Below, piece by piece: positions 43,958 to 55,172 of a DNA stretch of 64,000 nucleotides. Source of the stretch: Castanea sativa (lineage: Eukaryota > Streptophyta > Magnoliopsida > Fagales > Fagaceae); assembly GCF_040712315.1 (NCBI RefSeq), contig NC_134013.1, positions 18,139,001-18,203,000 on the forward strand, in the 5' to 3' direction. The notes beneath the pieces were generated by a model that searched no databases, had not been told where the DNA came from, and was given only the letters and a program-made list of their open reading frames with translations. The position numbers were made by a program, and so were the translations under genes. Positions within the stretch are counted from its first letter, which is position 1; each line of letters begins with the position of its first letter.

Positions 43958-44959
43958 TATTAGGACATATGTGGTTCAATTGTTAAGAACATATGTCATT
44001 ATTTTATGTAATTGGCTAATCTTTTGACAAAACGCACTTTACTTGTAATTATATCTAGGATGTTTTTGATACTTCAAGAAACAAGGTTTTGAAATCAAGT
44101 GTTAAAGCCATGCAAGTCTGTCTAAGAAACAAGCTAAGAAGTGTTCTTCATTAAAGCTCGATAGTTGCATCTATCGAGCTTTAAGAAGATGTTCCAACCT
44201 CGTGGCTCGACAGCACCTCGACACCTCTAGCTGTCGAGATTTAAGAAAAACAGTTTTTCAATACTGTTTTGATTCTAATCCGTGAACATGTCTTTGGGCT
44301 TTCTTTTCTCATAACCCTAGACATATAAAAGGATTATTTTAAGGGCCATCAAAGTAAGCACAAGTTGCATAAGCATTGAGAAAAGTCTGTTCAAGCAATT
44401 TGTGACCGAAGACAAAGTTTACCCTAGTTCATCTCTTTGTGAAGAAGCTGCTGTGTCTTTGCACCATAGGGTTTTGTAACCAAGCATCTTCTTGTTCTTC
44501 ATTGTGAGGATGAACTGAAGAACTTTGCAGCCAACATTTTTCTAAAGTTGGTGATTGAAGTCGCGTATTGGGATCCACGCAATTGGTTAGTCACATACTG
44601 GGAGTCGTGCATTGAAAATGAGAGATTGTCACTACAGAACAAGTCCAATTGGGTATTGAGGTAAGGGTTCAACTGTAGGTTGGTATAAGGTACTAGGATT
44701 CCTTTACTTGTAACCGCTTGTTGTGATAATAGTGGATTCTCGGGAGTAATGACCTTAAAATCACTCGGTGGAGTTTTTGCCTTGGAGGTTTTTCCCATTC
44801 TTAAACAAATCACCGTGTCAATTTATTGTTCCACTACATTTTAGTTTATTGGTGATTTGTTTGTGCTATCACGCGTTTGCATGTTAATTTGATTAATTAA
44901 TAAACTTGACTAATTAATCAACGTAATCCATCACAAGGGGTCAATACTTTGGCCTATCA
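43958..44959 (+). repeat. LTR C (3' LTR of inner element)
   Basis: Starts TATTAGGACATATGTGG (TG to TA at the end) and ends CTTTGGCCTATCA. It carries a perfect 7-bp CTCGACA/TGTCGAG hairpin at 44217..44238. Confidence 0.9.
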
Positions 44960-44964
44960 GGGTC

Positions 44965-44984
44965 AATACGTTTTTGGCCTATCA
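44965..44984 (+). repeat. Right remnant of LTR A
   Basis: AATACGTTTTTGGCCTATCA, the last 20 bases of the outer 5' LTR, stranded beyond the inner element and its GGGTC duplication. Confidence 0.88.
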
Positions 44985-44986
44985 AG

Positions 44987-44998
44987 TGGTATCAGAGC
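44987..44998 (+). promoter_or_regulatory. Primer binding site (tRNA-iMet), outer element
   Basis: TGGTATCAGAGC, two bases after the remnant of LTR A; identical to the inner element's site. Confidence 0.93.
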
Positions 44999-45057
44999 AG
45001 ACACATTCTGATTAGGGTTTAATCTCTGCTGTGAAAATCTATTGACCCCTGTTTGTC

Positions 45058-46995
45058 ATGGATAGAGAACAGTCTCTTATTGTGCCTCCTTTATTTGATG
45101 GAACTAACTATGCATACTAGAAAGTACGCATGAGAGTTTTCTTGTAGTCCTTAGATGAGAAGGTGTGGCAAGTTGTGGAGATAGGCTGGACCAAGCCTAA
45201 GGAAGTGCCGGCCGATTGGGATGATGCTAAGATCAAGGCAGCGAACTTCAACATTAGGGCATTGGATGCGTTATTCGGTGCAGTCACTAATGAGGAATTC
45301 AAGAAGATATCCTCTACTGAAACTACTAAGGAAGCATGGACCATTCTCTAGATAACCTGTGAGGGAACCAAGGCTATAAAGGATTCGAAGCTTCAGAGAC
45401 TCACTACAAGCTTCGAAGAGATTAAGATGGAGGAGGATGAGTCATTTGATGAGTTCTATGCCAGGCTTAAAGATATAGTGAACTCAACATTTAATCTTGG
45501 GGAAACCATTTCAGAACCCAAGATTGTGAGAAAGGTGCTCAAATCTCTACTCGAGAGATTCCATGCCAATATCACTACCATTGAAGAATCCAAGGGCATT
45601 GACAAAATTCCTTTGACAGAGTTGGTTGGCAATCCGCAAACCTATGAGTTAGGTTTAACAAGGATCGAGAAATCAAGCAAAAGCAAGAGCAAGAGCAAGA
45701 GCAAGAGCAAGAGCATGGCATTGAAGGCCAAGAGCAGTGACACTGATGAGTCTTCTAATGATAAATATTCTAAAATGAAATCATATATCACTCGGCAATT
45801 CAAGAAGTTCATAAAGAATGCCAATGCAAAGGGCTTTGACAAGGAACGTAAGCAATCCAGTTCTTCTCAATTCAAGAACCAAGACAAAGGGAAGAAGGAT
45901 GCAAGGGATGGCGGTTAGTACATTTTTTCTGTAGAACCTAAATGCTTTGGGTGTCAAGGCTTCAGACACATGAAACAAGAGTGCCCCATTTATCTTAAGT
46001 CTATTGGGAAAAGCAAGGCACTTGCTGCTACACTAAGCGACACCGAACTTGAGGATGATTCCAAAAATGAGGATGAAGGAATCCTGAATGCCTTCACCGC
46101 CATTGTCAATCCTACTGAAGGGATTGTAGAAGATATGGAAGAAGAAGAAAGCTTGATGGAGTCAAAATTTGAGAAGATGGATGAGCAAGATGACATCCAT
46201 ACAGCCTATGCAAAGTTGTACAAGGTCTCAGAAAAGCATGAGAAATTGTATAGGTTGACCACCAAGAAGCTTAGTGATGTGGAGCTTGAGTGTGAAGAGC
46301 TTTCCACAAAGTTTGATGAAGCCAATCAGACTATTGGAGCACTAAGGTTTGAGAACAACTTCCTAGCTGAGAAGATCAAGAAGCTTGAGGCAGAACTGTT
46401 CCAAGTCAGAGCTCAGCTGGAAAGGACTTCAAGCGCTAAGCTCGATGAGGTGCTCAGTCTTCCAAAATCTGCATCCAATTGAACTGGTTAGGTTATGATT
46501 TCTCTTCTCCTAATATTGCTTCTACTATTACTACTATTTTTGTTCCTCCTAGTAATAATGTTGATATTGAGAACACTAATGTCAGAACTGATTTAGCTAG
46601 TGAAAACATAGACAAAGGGAAATCCATCTTAGGAACACCCCCTAAGCAGGATAAGAAAGAAGCTAAAAATCCTAGGACTAAGAAGGTTAACTCTCAAAAG
46701 CCTAAACAGAAGAAGCAGCATCTCTGCCATCACTGTGGAGCAGCCGGTCATACTCAACCTAATTGCTATAAGTGATTAGCCACTCAACAGAACAACAACA
46801 TGATCACATCGGCAAGATCGCATCGGGAAACCAGAATCAGTTTCCTTCCTCTCTTGCACCTCTTGGAGATCTTCTCAAAGCCCTCATGTTTCTTTCAAAC
46901 TTGAACGGGTTCAATTCTTTCCCCTTACCGCGGGTTCAAGGTTTTGCTCAAAGGAAATGTTCTTCCAAAGTGTGGAAGGAAAAGGGCTCCAAGTG
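45058..46995 (+). pseudogene. Gag polyprotein of outer element
   Basis: ATG at 45058 (MDREQSLIVPPLFDGTNYAY) is intact. Stops at 45118 (TAG for Trp), near 45145, 45349 and 45916, a stop at 46480, a one-base deletion just after it and further frame changes near 46775-46800 break the gene. The first zinc knuckle is intact here (CFGCQGFRHMKQECP), as is the second (CHHCGAAGHTQPNC). The coiled coil between them is well kept. The stop that ends gag in the inner copy is read through as TGG here. Confidence 0.85.
45675..45714 (+). repeat. (AAGAGC)n coding repeat in gag
   Basis: Gives the Ser-Lys run SKSKSKSKSKS; the inner copy has only SKSKN here, so the run has expanded. Confidence 0.9.
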
Positions 46996-47462
46996 GTTTT
47001 ATCACTTCTTTTCTCTCTCCCTATCTTTTTTTTATTGTATTACTTGTGTGTTTTTGCTTTCTTGTTTTTGAGTTAGTCTAGTTTTATGCACTGTTTTTTT
47101 TTTGTTTATCATGTTTTTGTTAGTTATTTTCAGTTTGTTCTATTTTTTTAATAAAAATAAAAAAAAAAATTGAAAATTTTGAAAAATACAAAAACAGTGT
47201 GTGTTTGTGTACATTGGTGCTTGTGTACCTTGGATGGCCATTGAAATAAAGTTTTCTAAACTTTGTATCTCTTGTAGCTTAGATGAGCATAGCTATACAC
47301 AATTAAGCAAGCGAACTTTATGGCTCTTTGTTTGTGATGAGTAAGGTTAAGTAATCTCTTGTACTTAACACTTGTATCACTCTTTTTTACAGGAAGGACT
47401 AGAAAATCCTAAGAGAAAGGCAAAAATAACCATCTCATTACTGTTGCCCGCCAATTATGAAA

Positions 47463-47543
47463 TGACATCTGTATGCTTCGGCATAGCAAAAGTGCAATGT
47501 CAATGACATTTATATGCTTCAGCATAGCAAAAGTGCAATATTA
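47463..47543 (+). repeat. Twin 40-nt hairpin units, outer element
   Basis: Units 47463..47502 and 47504..47543, one base apart as in the inner copy. Unit 1 is the best example: TGACAT pairs with ATGTCA and TATGC with GCATA around TTCG. Unit 2 has decayed (TTCA loop, ATATTA arm). Confidence 0.85.
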
Positions 47544-48119
47544 AAAAACTTAACATAATTGAGTATTTCTTTTCTATCTCCTATATGCCCATTCATGGTT
47601 TGCTTAAAAAGAAATATATGTAAAGAAAATAAAAAGCAAAAAGATCAAAATGCTTTAAAATATGATTGCACACGTGTATTCTAGGATATGTGGAAGTTAT
47701 AGGATGTACCTCGAAGGTGATAGTCCCCATCAAGCAGTTATGATCGTGTGTGAGTTAAATTGATATACTTATATCTCAAATTGTCATAACATAGATACAC
47801 TTATGCAATCTTGCGATGTTTTTTACACATAACACGCAATATTCTTTGTTACTTTTGATACATGTGCAGGTACAATGTGATTTGGCCATCACAAGGTTTA
47901 CATGTGTTGATATATGCTCACTAAACTGTCTTGACTTATTTTTGAAATATAAAATTGGTTAGACTTGTTTAGTGTGTGTGTGTGTGTGTGTGTTTTGGGA
48001 TCTTTGTGCTTAATATTTTTGTTGAGAGATGATTTTGAGAACTTAAAATGTTGTTTGGATCGTTGGTTGAGTTGCTTGTTTGATTGCATTCATATCTGTG
48101 TTTTTTCATTCATTGAAAA

Positions 48120-48430
48120 ACTGTTTATAAGCAATCTCGACAGCTTCTCGACACCTCTCAACACCTGGCTTATCAATCGAACTCTTCAATTGCTTTTTAT
48201 CGCAATCTCGACAGCTATGTGGATCGATCAAGAATTCTTCTGTCCCCTCGATAGCTCCTTGACAGATCCGCTATCCATTGAGCTTCATTTTGCCTTGAAC
48301 ACCTGTTCGATAGCTTCTTCTGTCGAACTCTTTAAAGCTCGACAGATCCTTAACACCTTTCGATCTGTCGAGATTTACTGAGGTGCTATATAAGGAGCAC
48401 TCACGATTCGGATCTCACTTTCCTCGATCT
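48120..48430 (+). repeat. Degenerate TCGACA/TGTCGA motif cluster, outer element
   Basis: Includes ATCTCGACAGCTTCTCGACA, CTGTCGAACTC and CTGTCGAGATTT, before the second ORF, in the same place as 41400..41760. Confidence 0.72.
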
Positions 48431-48889
48431 CTCTCGATTGCTCTCAGCCATTTCACCTCCCAAACACTTTTTTCTTCCTCTAAACCTCTTCATCAAGGAT
48501 TCTTCAACCTTAATCAAGTCTTTCTTCACTTGGAAAGTGTCTAAATCCTTCATTGTCATGCATTTCATCTTTTATGACCTAACTTTTGGGTTTTGATGAA
48601 AAATTTAGGGTTTTTCAAATCAAAGAGGTTTTTGCCAAATTTTTTAGATGAGTTTTGTAGTTTTGATCTCAAAACATCATGCATTGCATCTCATGTGCAT
48701 TATAACTATATTTTCATGCATTTAGATGTGTGTTATATATGTTATATGATTGTGTGCTGGTAGGATTGGATTGGGTTGAGCCCATGATACAATTACCTTT
48801 GCATGTCACATGTTCATGCATTCCCATGCATACGTCCTTTCTTTTCAATATATTTTTGATATATTTGAACTGCTTGGGACTTTTCTGAT

Positions 48890-48923
<34 letters not shown>

Positions 48924-48943
48924 GTTTGCGTTAGTCTACTTCT

Positions 48944-50110
48944 ATGGCACCCAAACGTAAATCTGTTCTGTCCAAAAACCCTCTACATTCTGGGGCATCC
49001 TCTTCTGCTGATTCTACTCTTTTTCACGTCCGGTTCCTTGATGAGAAGGCCAAATTGGACTTCTTTGAGAACTTTTCCCGACAAGGCATTCATTCAGAAT
49101 GCCAAGTTATTTTGTCGGACTTCTCCGACACTGACCTTCCTACTATCATCCACAGTAGGGAATGGGAGTCACTGTGTGGCGTCCCGGTCACATATCCATC
49201 CGTGCTGATCCAAGAGTTCTACTCCAACATGCATGGATTCGTTTCTTCAATACCTCAATTTTCTACTCACATTCGAGGTACACGCATTGTGGTCAATCCG
49301 GTTCTTATAGCCGAAGTGCTTCACATCCCTAGGGTAGCGCATCTTGACTACCCTAGTTGTGAGCATCTTAAGACTGTGTCTAAAGACGAGCTTATGTCTG
49401 CTTTTAGTGAGCGCCCTTCTGATTGGGGCGAGCGTCAGTTCACTTACTGTTCGACCTTCGCTAAAGGTCCGCATTTTCTTAACATGGTTATGACTTTTGT
49501 CTTACATCCCCTCTCTCATTATAACTCTATCATAGAGTCCCGTGCTCGGTTTTTGCTTTCCCTTCTTGAGCATCTTAGTATAGATTTTCCCTCTTATTTC
49601 ATTCTTTCTATCATGGATGTGTATAGGGATTCAACAACCCGTGATAAGCTTATCTTCCCTTCTGCTATCACAAGGATCTTACGCCATTTTTCTGTTCCTT
49701 TTCCCATGTCTAACCACTTCTCTTACATGGGTGCTATAGATACCGCTACCGTTAAATGGAGCGAGGCACAATTTCGGTCGAGGCAGTTCGGGTCAGCAGT
49801 TCCTCCCACTCCTTTAGCTCCATCCACATCTGCTCCCTCTCCTTCTACGAGTGGTGTGACTCTCGAGAACATCATGGTGCAGTTTCAGCGCATAAATGCT
49901 CGCCTCGACACTCTCAGCGATGAGTTGTGTCAGGTGAACACCCGTGTTGGTCGTATTACACGACGGTAGGCAGTCATGGGTGGCTTCGTTGCTTCTCCTC
50001 CACCTTTTCCAAAGGCTTCTAAGGAGGATGATGATGATGATGCGACTGCTTCTGATGATGAGGATGATGGTGATGCTAGCTCTTCCAGTGCTGACGAGAT
50101 GTCTACTTGA
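48944..50110 (+). pseudogene. Second ORF of outer element: putative plant transposon protein-like
   Basis: 388 codons from MAPKRKSVLSK to ADEMST, with one TAG at 49967 where the inner copy has Gln. The first 341 codons are open. Domain part: VLIQEFYSNMHGFVSS, HIRGTRIVVNPVLIAEVLHI, ERPSDWGERQFTYCSTFAKG, then DVYRDSTTRDKLIFPSAITR. Followed by a P/S/T linker, a coiled coil (MVQFQRINARLDTLSDELCQ) and an acidic tail rich in DDDDD. No catalytic motif is recognised. Its preservation in two separately inserted copies suggests it mattered for the family. Confidence 0.75.
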
Positions 50111-50651
50111 CACTCTTACCCTTTATCACTCGTGACAAAAAAGGGGAGTAATTTTGGTTATGAGAGTAGTCATAGTTAGGGAAAGAGTTAGTATAGGAGA
50201 TTTTTGTTAGGGGGAGTGTTGATATTGAGGGATGTAGTGAGGATACTTGTATCTTTTCTTTTCTTTCTATTTTAGATACATTATCTCTTGTACATGGGTC
50301 TTATGACCATTTTTTACATACATTGTACTTACATTCTTTATATGTTGATGTATGTTTTTCACCTACCCTTACATGTGTTGTTTCTTTTCTTTCTTTATAT
50401 ACATGTTTCTTATATATTGTATGCAATCTTTTAATTCTGTTTCACACAAAGATGCCTTGATGAGTTTTGTTTAAGTGTTTCAGAAATACAGGTTGTCAAA
50501 GTCTACTTGCCATGAACTCTCTTCTTGCAAAGTTTTTCAAGAGTTTGTATTAGGATAGATTTTACTGTACTTAACAAGTGAGTGTGAGTTGAGTGATTTA
50601 TGACTCCTTTCATATGTTCATTTGTTTGTTGTGATTTTGTCACGGATTGCC

Positions 50652-50663
50652 AAAGGGGGAGAT
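50652..50663 (+). promoter_or_regulatory. Polypurine tract, outer element
   Basis: AAAGGGGGAGAT immediately before LTR D; a canonical plus-strand priming tract. Confidence 0.88.
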
Positions 50664-51650
50664 TGTTAGGACATATGTGATTTAATGTTAGGAACATATG
50701 TCAACATTTTATATAATTGGTTAATCTTTTGACAAAACGCACTTTACTTGTATTTAGGTAGATCTAGGATGTGTTTAATAATTCAAGGAACCTTGTTTCA
50801 AGTCTAAGTACTAAAGCCATGCAGGTCTGTCCAAGATTTAAGTGTGAAATGTGTTGTTCATTAAAACTCGACAGCTAGCATCTATCGAGACTTAAAGAGC
50901 TGTTCTAGTCCGTGGCTCGACAGCAGCTCGACAGATAGGGTATCTGTCAAGATTTATGAAACTTAGATTTGCGAGTTTGTTTTTCATTCAATCCGTGATT
51001 ATATGTTTGAGCTTTCTTTTCTTACAACCCTAAACATATATAAGGATTATTTTAATGGCCGTATCAGGTTACACATTGCCAAGAACATAATTGCACAAGA
51101 GCAAATTGTAACCGGAGACCTAGTTTTGCCCTAGTTCATCTTTCTTGTGAAGAAGTTGTTGTGTTTGTGCACCATAGGGTTTTGTAATCAAGGAACTTCT
51201 CAATCTTCATCGTGTGATGAACTAAAGAACTTTGTAGCCAACAATCCTTCTCTAGTTGGTGATTGAAGTTGTGTACTGGGATCCGCGTAATTGGTTAGTC
51301 ACGTACTAGGAGCCGTGTAATACAAGGAGAGATTGTTACTACAGAACATGTCCAATTAGGTGTTGGGATAAGGGTTCAACTGTAGGTTGGTATAAGGTAC
51401 TAGAATTCCTTTATTTGTAACTGCTTGTTTTGATAATAGTGGATTCTCGGGAGTGGTGACCTTAAAATCACCCGGTAAGATTTTTACCGTGTTAGTTTTT
51501 CCCATTCGTAAACAAATCACCGTATCTATTTATTTTCCGTTGCACTTTAGTTTATTGGTGATTTGTTTGTACTACCACGCGTTTGCATGTTAATTTAACT
51601 AATTAATCAATTGATTTATCACAAGGGGTCAATATGTTTTTGGCCTATCA
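50664..51650 (+). repeat. LTR D (3' LTR of outer element)
   Basis: TGTTAGGACATATGTGATTT to TTTTTGGCCTATCA, 987 bp. Carries the hairpin CTCGACAGATA-GGG-TATCTGTCAAG (50927..50951) upstream of TATATAAGG near 51036. Confidence 0.92.
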
Positions 51651-51865
51651 TTGATAACCCTAAGTATATGTGAAGACAAACACCTCTAGATCTCACAAGA
51701 GATTCACATACACAACATAAACAACAACTGCAACAACCTTAAAAACGTGATTAAGGTTTTCCCTTTTATACCTAGGGCAAAACATAAAATCCTACACATC
51801 AAATGGGCTTGAGCTGAATTGAAAAATTCTACAGAAAAATAATTTGCACGGGCTTTGTTGTGCAT
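51651..51865. other. Host repeat resumes after the outer element
   Basis: Starts with the TTGAT duplication. No gene; probably the continuation of the repeat left of 36271. Confidence 0.45.
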
Positions 51866-53369
51866 TGATAATAGCTTAATTTTGCATATTTATATCATTG
51901 TTAGAAAGCATTATCATACTTATTTTGAGGTAATTCATGCATTTTATATTTGGTTTTAGAATAATGCTAAATAATCAATTTTGTGCTTAATTGAATCTTA
52001 TTGCGTGAATTTATCATTTGTAGGAGAATGAAATTAAATAAGTGGATTTGTGCAAAGAAGAATGCTAGTGAACTTTACATTTACAAGGGTCATGATGAAG
52101 TTAAGGAAGGCCAACTCAATTAAATTTAAGTCTAATTGGAGTAGGGAATCAAATGAAATTTGCACCAAATCCAAGTCCAATTCGGATTAGGATTCCAGTC
52201 TGCACATCAGTTAGTATTTTTGACATAACTTTCGGCTCAGATGTCCAATTGAGATGATTCAATTTGGGCTGGAAATTTAACTTAAAGGGTTACAACTTTG
52301 TAGTTTACCAAAAGTCCGAATTCTGATAGTAAATGGGCCAAAATTTTCGATTAAGTGAAGCCTAAAAATCTGGGATTTTCCCCAAACAGGAATTCAACTT
52401 GTAATAGGATTCCTTGACCTATTTGAAGGTTCTTTAGGGCAAAATTCAAGAGGGCTAGTGCTAGGGCTGGGGGCTGAACATAGAGAGTGCGGCTACTTCT
52501 TTGATTTTCTTCCATGACCGTTAGTTTTATTTTATTTGTCTAGTTTAATGTTTAGTATTTTATTCCTGTGTTTTATTTTAATTACTATGAGTAGCTAAAT
52601 TTATAATTAGGGTTGAGGATGAAACCTTGTTAAGGATTATTAGTAATATTTATGTGATTTGATTTTTCCCACAATAATTGTTCTTTAATGATTTAAATTG
52701 TTCTTGATTCATATCAATTGACTAAGATGAGATTCTAGATATGAGTTCAATCATGTTTTTCTCATGATTTAGGATTTGTCTTAGTTAATTGAATGCTTGG
52801 TTTATTAATTCTTGATTATAAAATTGGATATCGCTTGTGATTTGTTAGTCAATGGATACAATTTAAGATTTGATTTTTAGAATTTGATATATCTTGTGAT
52901 TTATTTGGCTACGAATACAAATGATGATTTGATTTTATACTTAAGAAGCGAAGAAGAACATGCTTTTAATTTTTAAAATAAGGATTTTAATGAGAATATT
53001 TTCCATGATAGCAAGATTGATTTCTAGATTATCATGTAGTGAGTTGGGAAAAATTAATGATCATAAATACATGCTAATATGACTTATAAGGCGGATTCCA
53101 AAACCTTAATTCCTTTCCCTTGATTGTTTACATCTTTTTATTGCTTTATATCTTTTGCTTAGCTTAACTATTTAGTTAATTTTATTATTTACTTAGTTTA
53201 TTTAATTTCAAAACAACCAATTTTTACTAAACTAGATTAGGATTAATTTGGTTAAGATTTAATTAATTTTCCTACGTTCATTCAAGTTCATGTGGGTTCG
53301 ACCTCGTTTTTGTCAAACTATATTTCAGTACAGTTCGTACACTTGCGAGTATTTTAAAATTTCACAACA
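51866..53369 (+). mobile_element. Possible solo LTR, boundaries uncertain
   Basis: TGATAATAGCTTAATTTTGC to AATTTCACAACA gives TG..CA ends. The 3' part (GTGGGTTCGACCTCGTTTTT, CTTGCGAGTATTTTAAAATT) is like the end of plant Ty3-type LTRs. No target duplication was found and there is no coding region. Confidence 0.4.
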
Positions 53370-54099
53370 AGTTTTTGTTCGATCGATCAAGTTTAATTTT
53401 CAATCGATTGAGCTAGGCAGATTTACACAGTAAATCCTGCAGTGCACTCGATTCTAACTTTACACATAAACATACTTTAAGCAAGTCTAAAAACAGGACT
53501 AAACATTTTGATCATGGTTTGCCAATATTACAAAATGAAGTTCTAATACATTTGAACCTAAAATCTTAGAACCCAACAAAAGTTAACCATAAACTAGTTG
53601 TGCAGTCATAATTGGTTACTTTAATCAACTTGACTTAAATTGTTTAATTTGAGTCAACTAGAGTCTAAACTCTTTAACAAATGTTAGTTTTAGTGCTTTT
53701 TGTTCAAAATGTGTCTACATCACGTACTACACCTTTCGAGTTTGGACATCAAACTTATTTTTAGAATTTCAACTGGTATTCGTAATCTCGATGGCTGCGC
53801 ATCCATGCTTTGAATTGTTGCCTTAATAAGTTAATAGTTCAACAATTTTAATAAAACTAATATGCTAAAAACTTCTAATTTTTCAAGTTTTTAGGAGCAA
53901 ACTCAATATATTGCTTCTAAAACACATTTTAATCCATTTGGACGGAAAATTCTACTGTAGTCCTTCCGCAGCCAAGAACAAGTCGGATTAGATTAACTGC
54001 AGATAATAACTGTTGAATAGGTCTGAATTTGTAGTATGAAAAAACAAAGTTTGTGGAGCCTCTAACATAATATTAATGTCTAAGTTGTTTGTCAGTTAG
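53370..54099. other. Intergenic, no gene seen
   Basis: AT-rich. Begins TTCGATCGATCAAGTTTAAT and ATCGATTGAG, relatives of the TCGA motifs in the nested elements; otherwise unremarkable. Confidence 0.5.
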
Positions 54100-54641
54100 T
54101 TTCTCGTATGTTTTTCTGCTGAGTATTTTTGGTAGGTTTCAGGGTGTTTAGAAAGAGTATGAATTATGATATTGATTTGGTGCTGAACTTCTAATATATA
54201 TTTATGTAATTATGTTCTAGAAGAGTGAATGTATTCCAAGTATAATTTTAAAGTCTAATTTGTTTGTTAGTTAGTTTCTTTTTTCTTTTTTCTTTTGATT
54301 ATTGTCAATTGGGTTCAAAGTGTTTGGAATGAGTCTTATTATGATTTGGTGCTGAATTTAATATACATTTATGTACTGGTACGTATGAATGTATTAGCAT
54401 ATTACCAGCAATAGTCTTCATCGTGAGTTTTTTTTTTTTTTAATTATTTTATTTTTTTCTTAGTAAAATCCAAACTTTCATAAACAGAAACAGCTATATT
54501 AGAATTAGAATTTAGAGGGCATATTCTCTCATAGTACAACTCAGAGTTATCATAAAACAACATATATATATATATATGTAATAATGTATCCTTCTGGACT
54601 TGAACCCATACTAAAGTGTCGGTGTTATCCATCTTAAATTC

Positions 54642-54692
<51 letters not shown>

Positions 54693-54840
54693 TTCGTTCA
54701 AGTCAGTGTAAAAGTCAGTGGATCCGGCAACGCTTTGTTTTCGAGCTGCTCGACCTTAACTATCTTCACTTGAGTCAAACATTCGGGGAAGCTTCCTACT
54801 GAAAATTAAATAAATGAAAACCAACTTTATCTGTAAGTTA
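54100..54840. repeat. Copy of the GLR copy 1 upstream flank
   Basis: ATGATTTGGTGCTGAATTTA (about 54340; a diverged relative at 54175) matches about 9495. GTCAGTGTAAAAGTCAGTGG (54700) matches about 13345. A (TA)n tract lies at 54644..54687. The old LTR present between these blocks near GLR copy 1 is absent here. Confidence 0.6.
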
Positions 54841-55172
54841 ATAAATTTGAAATGTCTAATCAGGTTTTAAGGTCAGACCGATCATCGAACCAGTGACGTC
54901 ATAAATAATTTAATTATTATTTATTTAAATTATATATATAATTAATATTTTTTTAAAAGAAGTATATAACATCTTTTTAAAGAATTTAACATAATCACAT
55001 TACAAAACAATCATCCTTAACATAATAAACTTTCAACAAAACCAAATAAATAAGTTCATTAGTCATTATATTTACATCCAAATGGCAAATAACAAATAAG
55101 TTCATTACATCCAAATAGCAAATAAGTTTTAAAGTTTCAAACAAACAACTAATAAGTTTTAAGACCTAAGCC

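Larger units (their letters stand above)
37270..44959 (+). mobile_element. Inner non-autonomous LTR retrotransposon inserted into LTR A
   Basis: 7690 bp: LTR B 37270..38288, primer site 38291, gag 38359, second ORF 42237, polypurine tract 43946, LTR C 43958..44959. Flanked by GGGTC at 37265..37269 and 44960..44964, the 5-bp target duplication expected of an integrase. Same family and gene order as the outer element, but LTRs B and C share subfamily marks (TGTGGTTCAATTGTTAAGAA) that A and D lack (TGTGATTTRATGTTAGGAA), which confirms the pairing. Confidence 0.92.
46996..48943 (+). other. Non-coding spacer between gag and second ORF, outer element
   Basis: Homologous to 40261..42236. It contains the hairpin pair, (GT)n, the TCGA cluster and a (TC)n tract (48892..48921) just before the second ORF. 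Short ORFs are not conserved between copies. Confidence 0.72.
36271..51650 (+). mobile_element. Outer non-autonomous LTR retrotransposon (gag-only type), carrying an inner copy
   Basis: LTRs 36271..37269 plus 44965..44984 (left, split) and 50664..51650 (right), flanked by TTGAT at 36266..36270 and 51651..51655. Primer site at 44987, gag at 45058, second ORF at 48944, polypurine tract at 50652. Without the insert it is about 7.69 kb, the same size as the inner element. There is no protease, integrase, reverse transcriptase or RNase H, so it must rely on an autonomous partner. The primer site and gag type suggest Copia. This layout fits the published class of terminal-repeat retrotransposons with only GAG (TR-GAG), with an added ORF. 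Confidence 0.88.

Noticed and set aside
42052..50697. Envelope-like gene in the nested retrotransposons
   Set aside because: The second ORF has no signal peptide or transmembrane helix; its pattern fits a plant transposon-associated domain instead.
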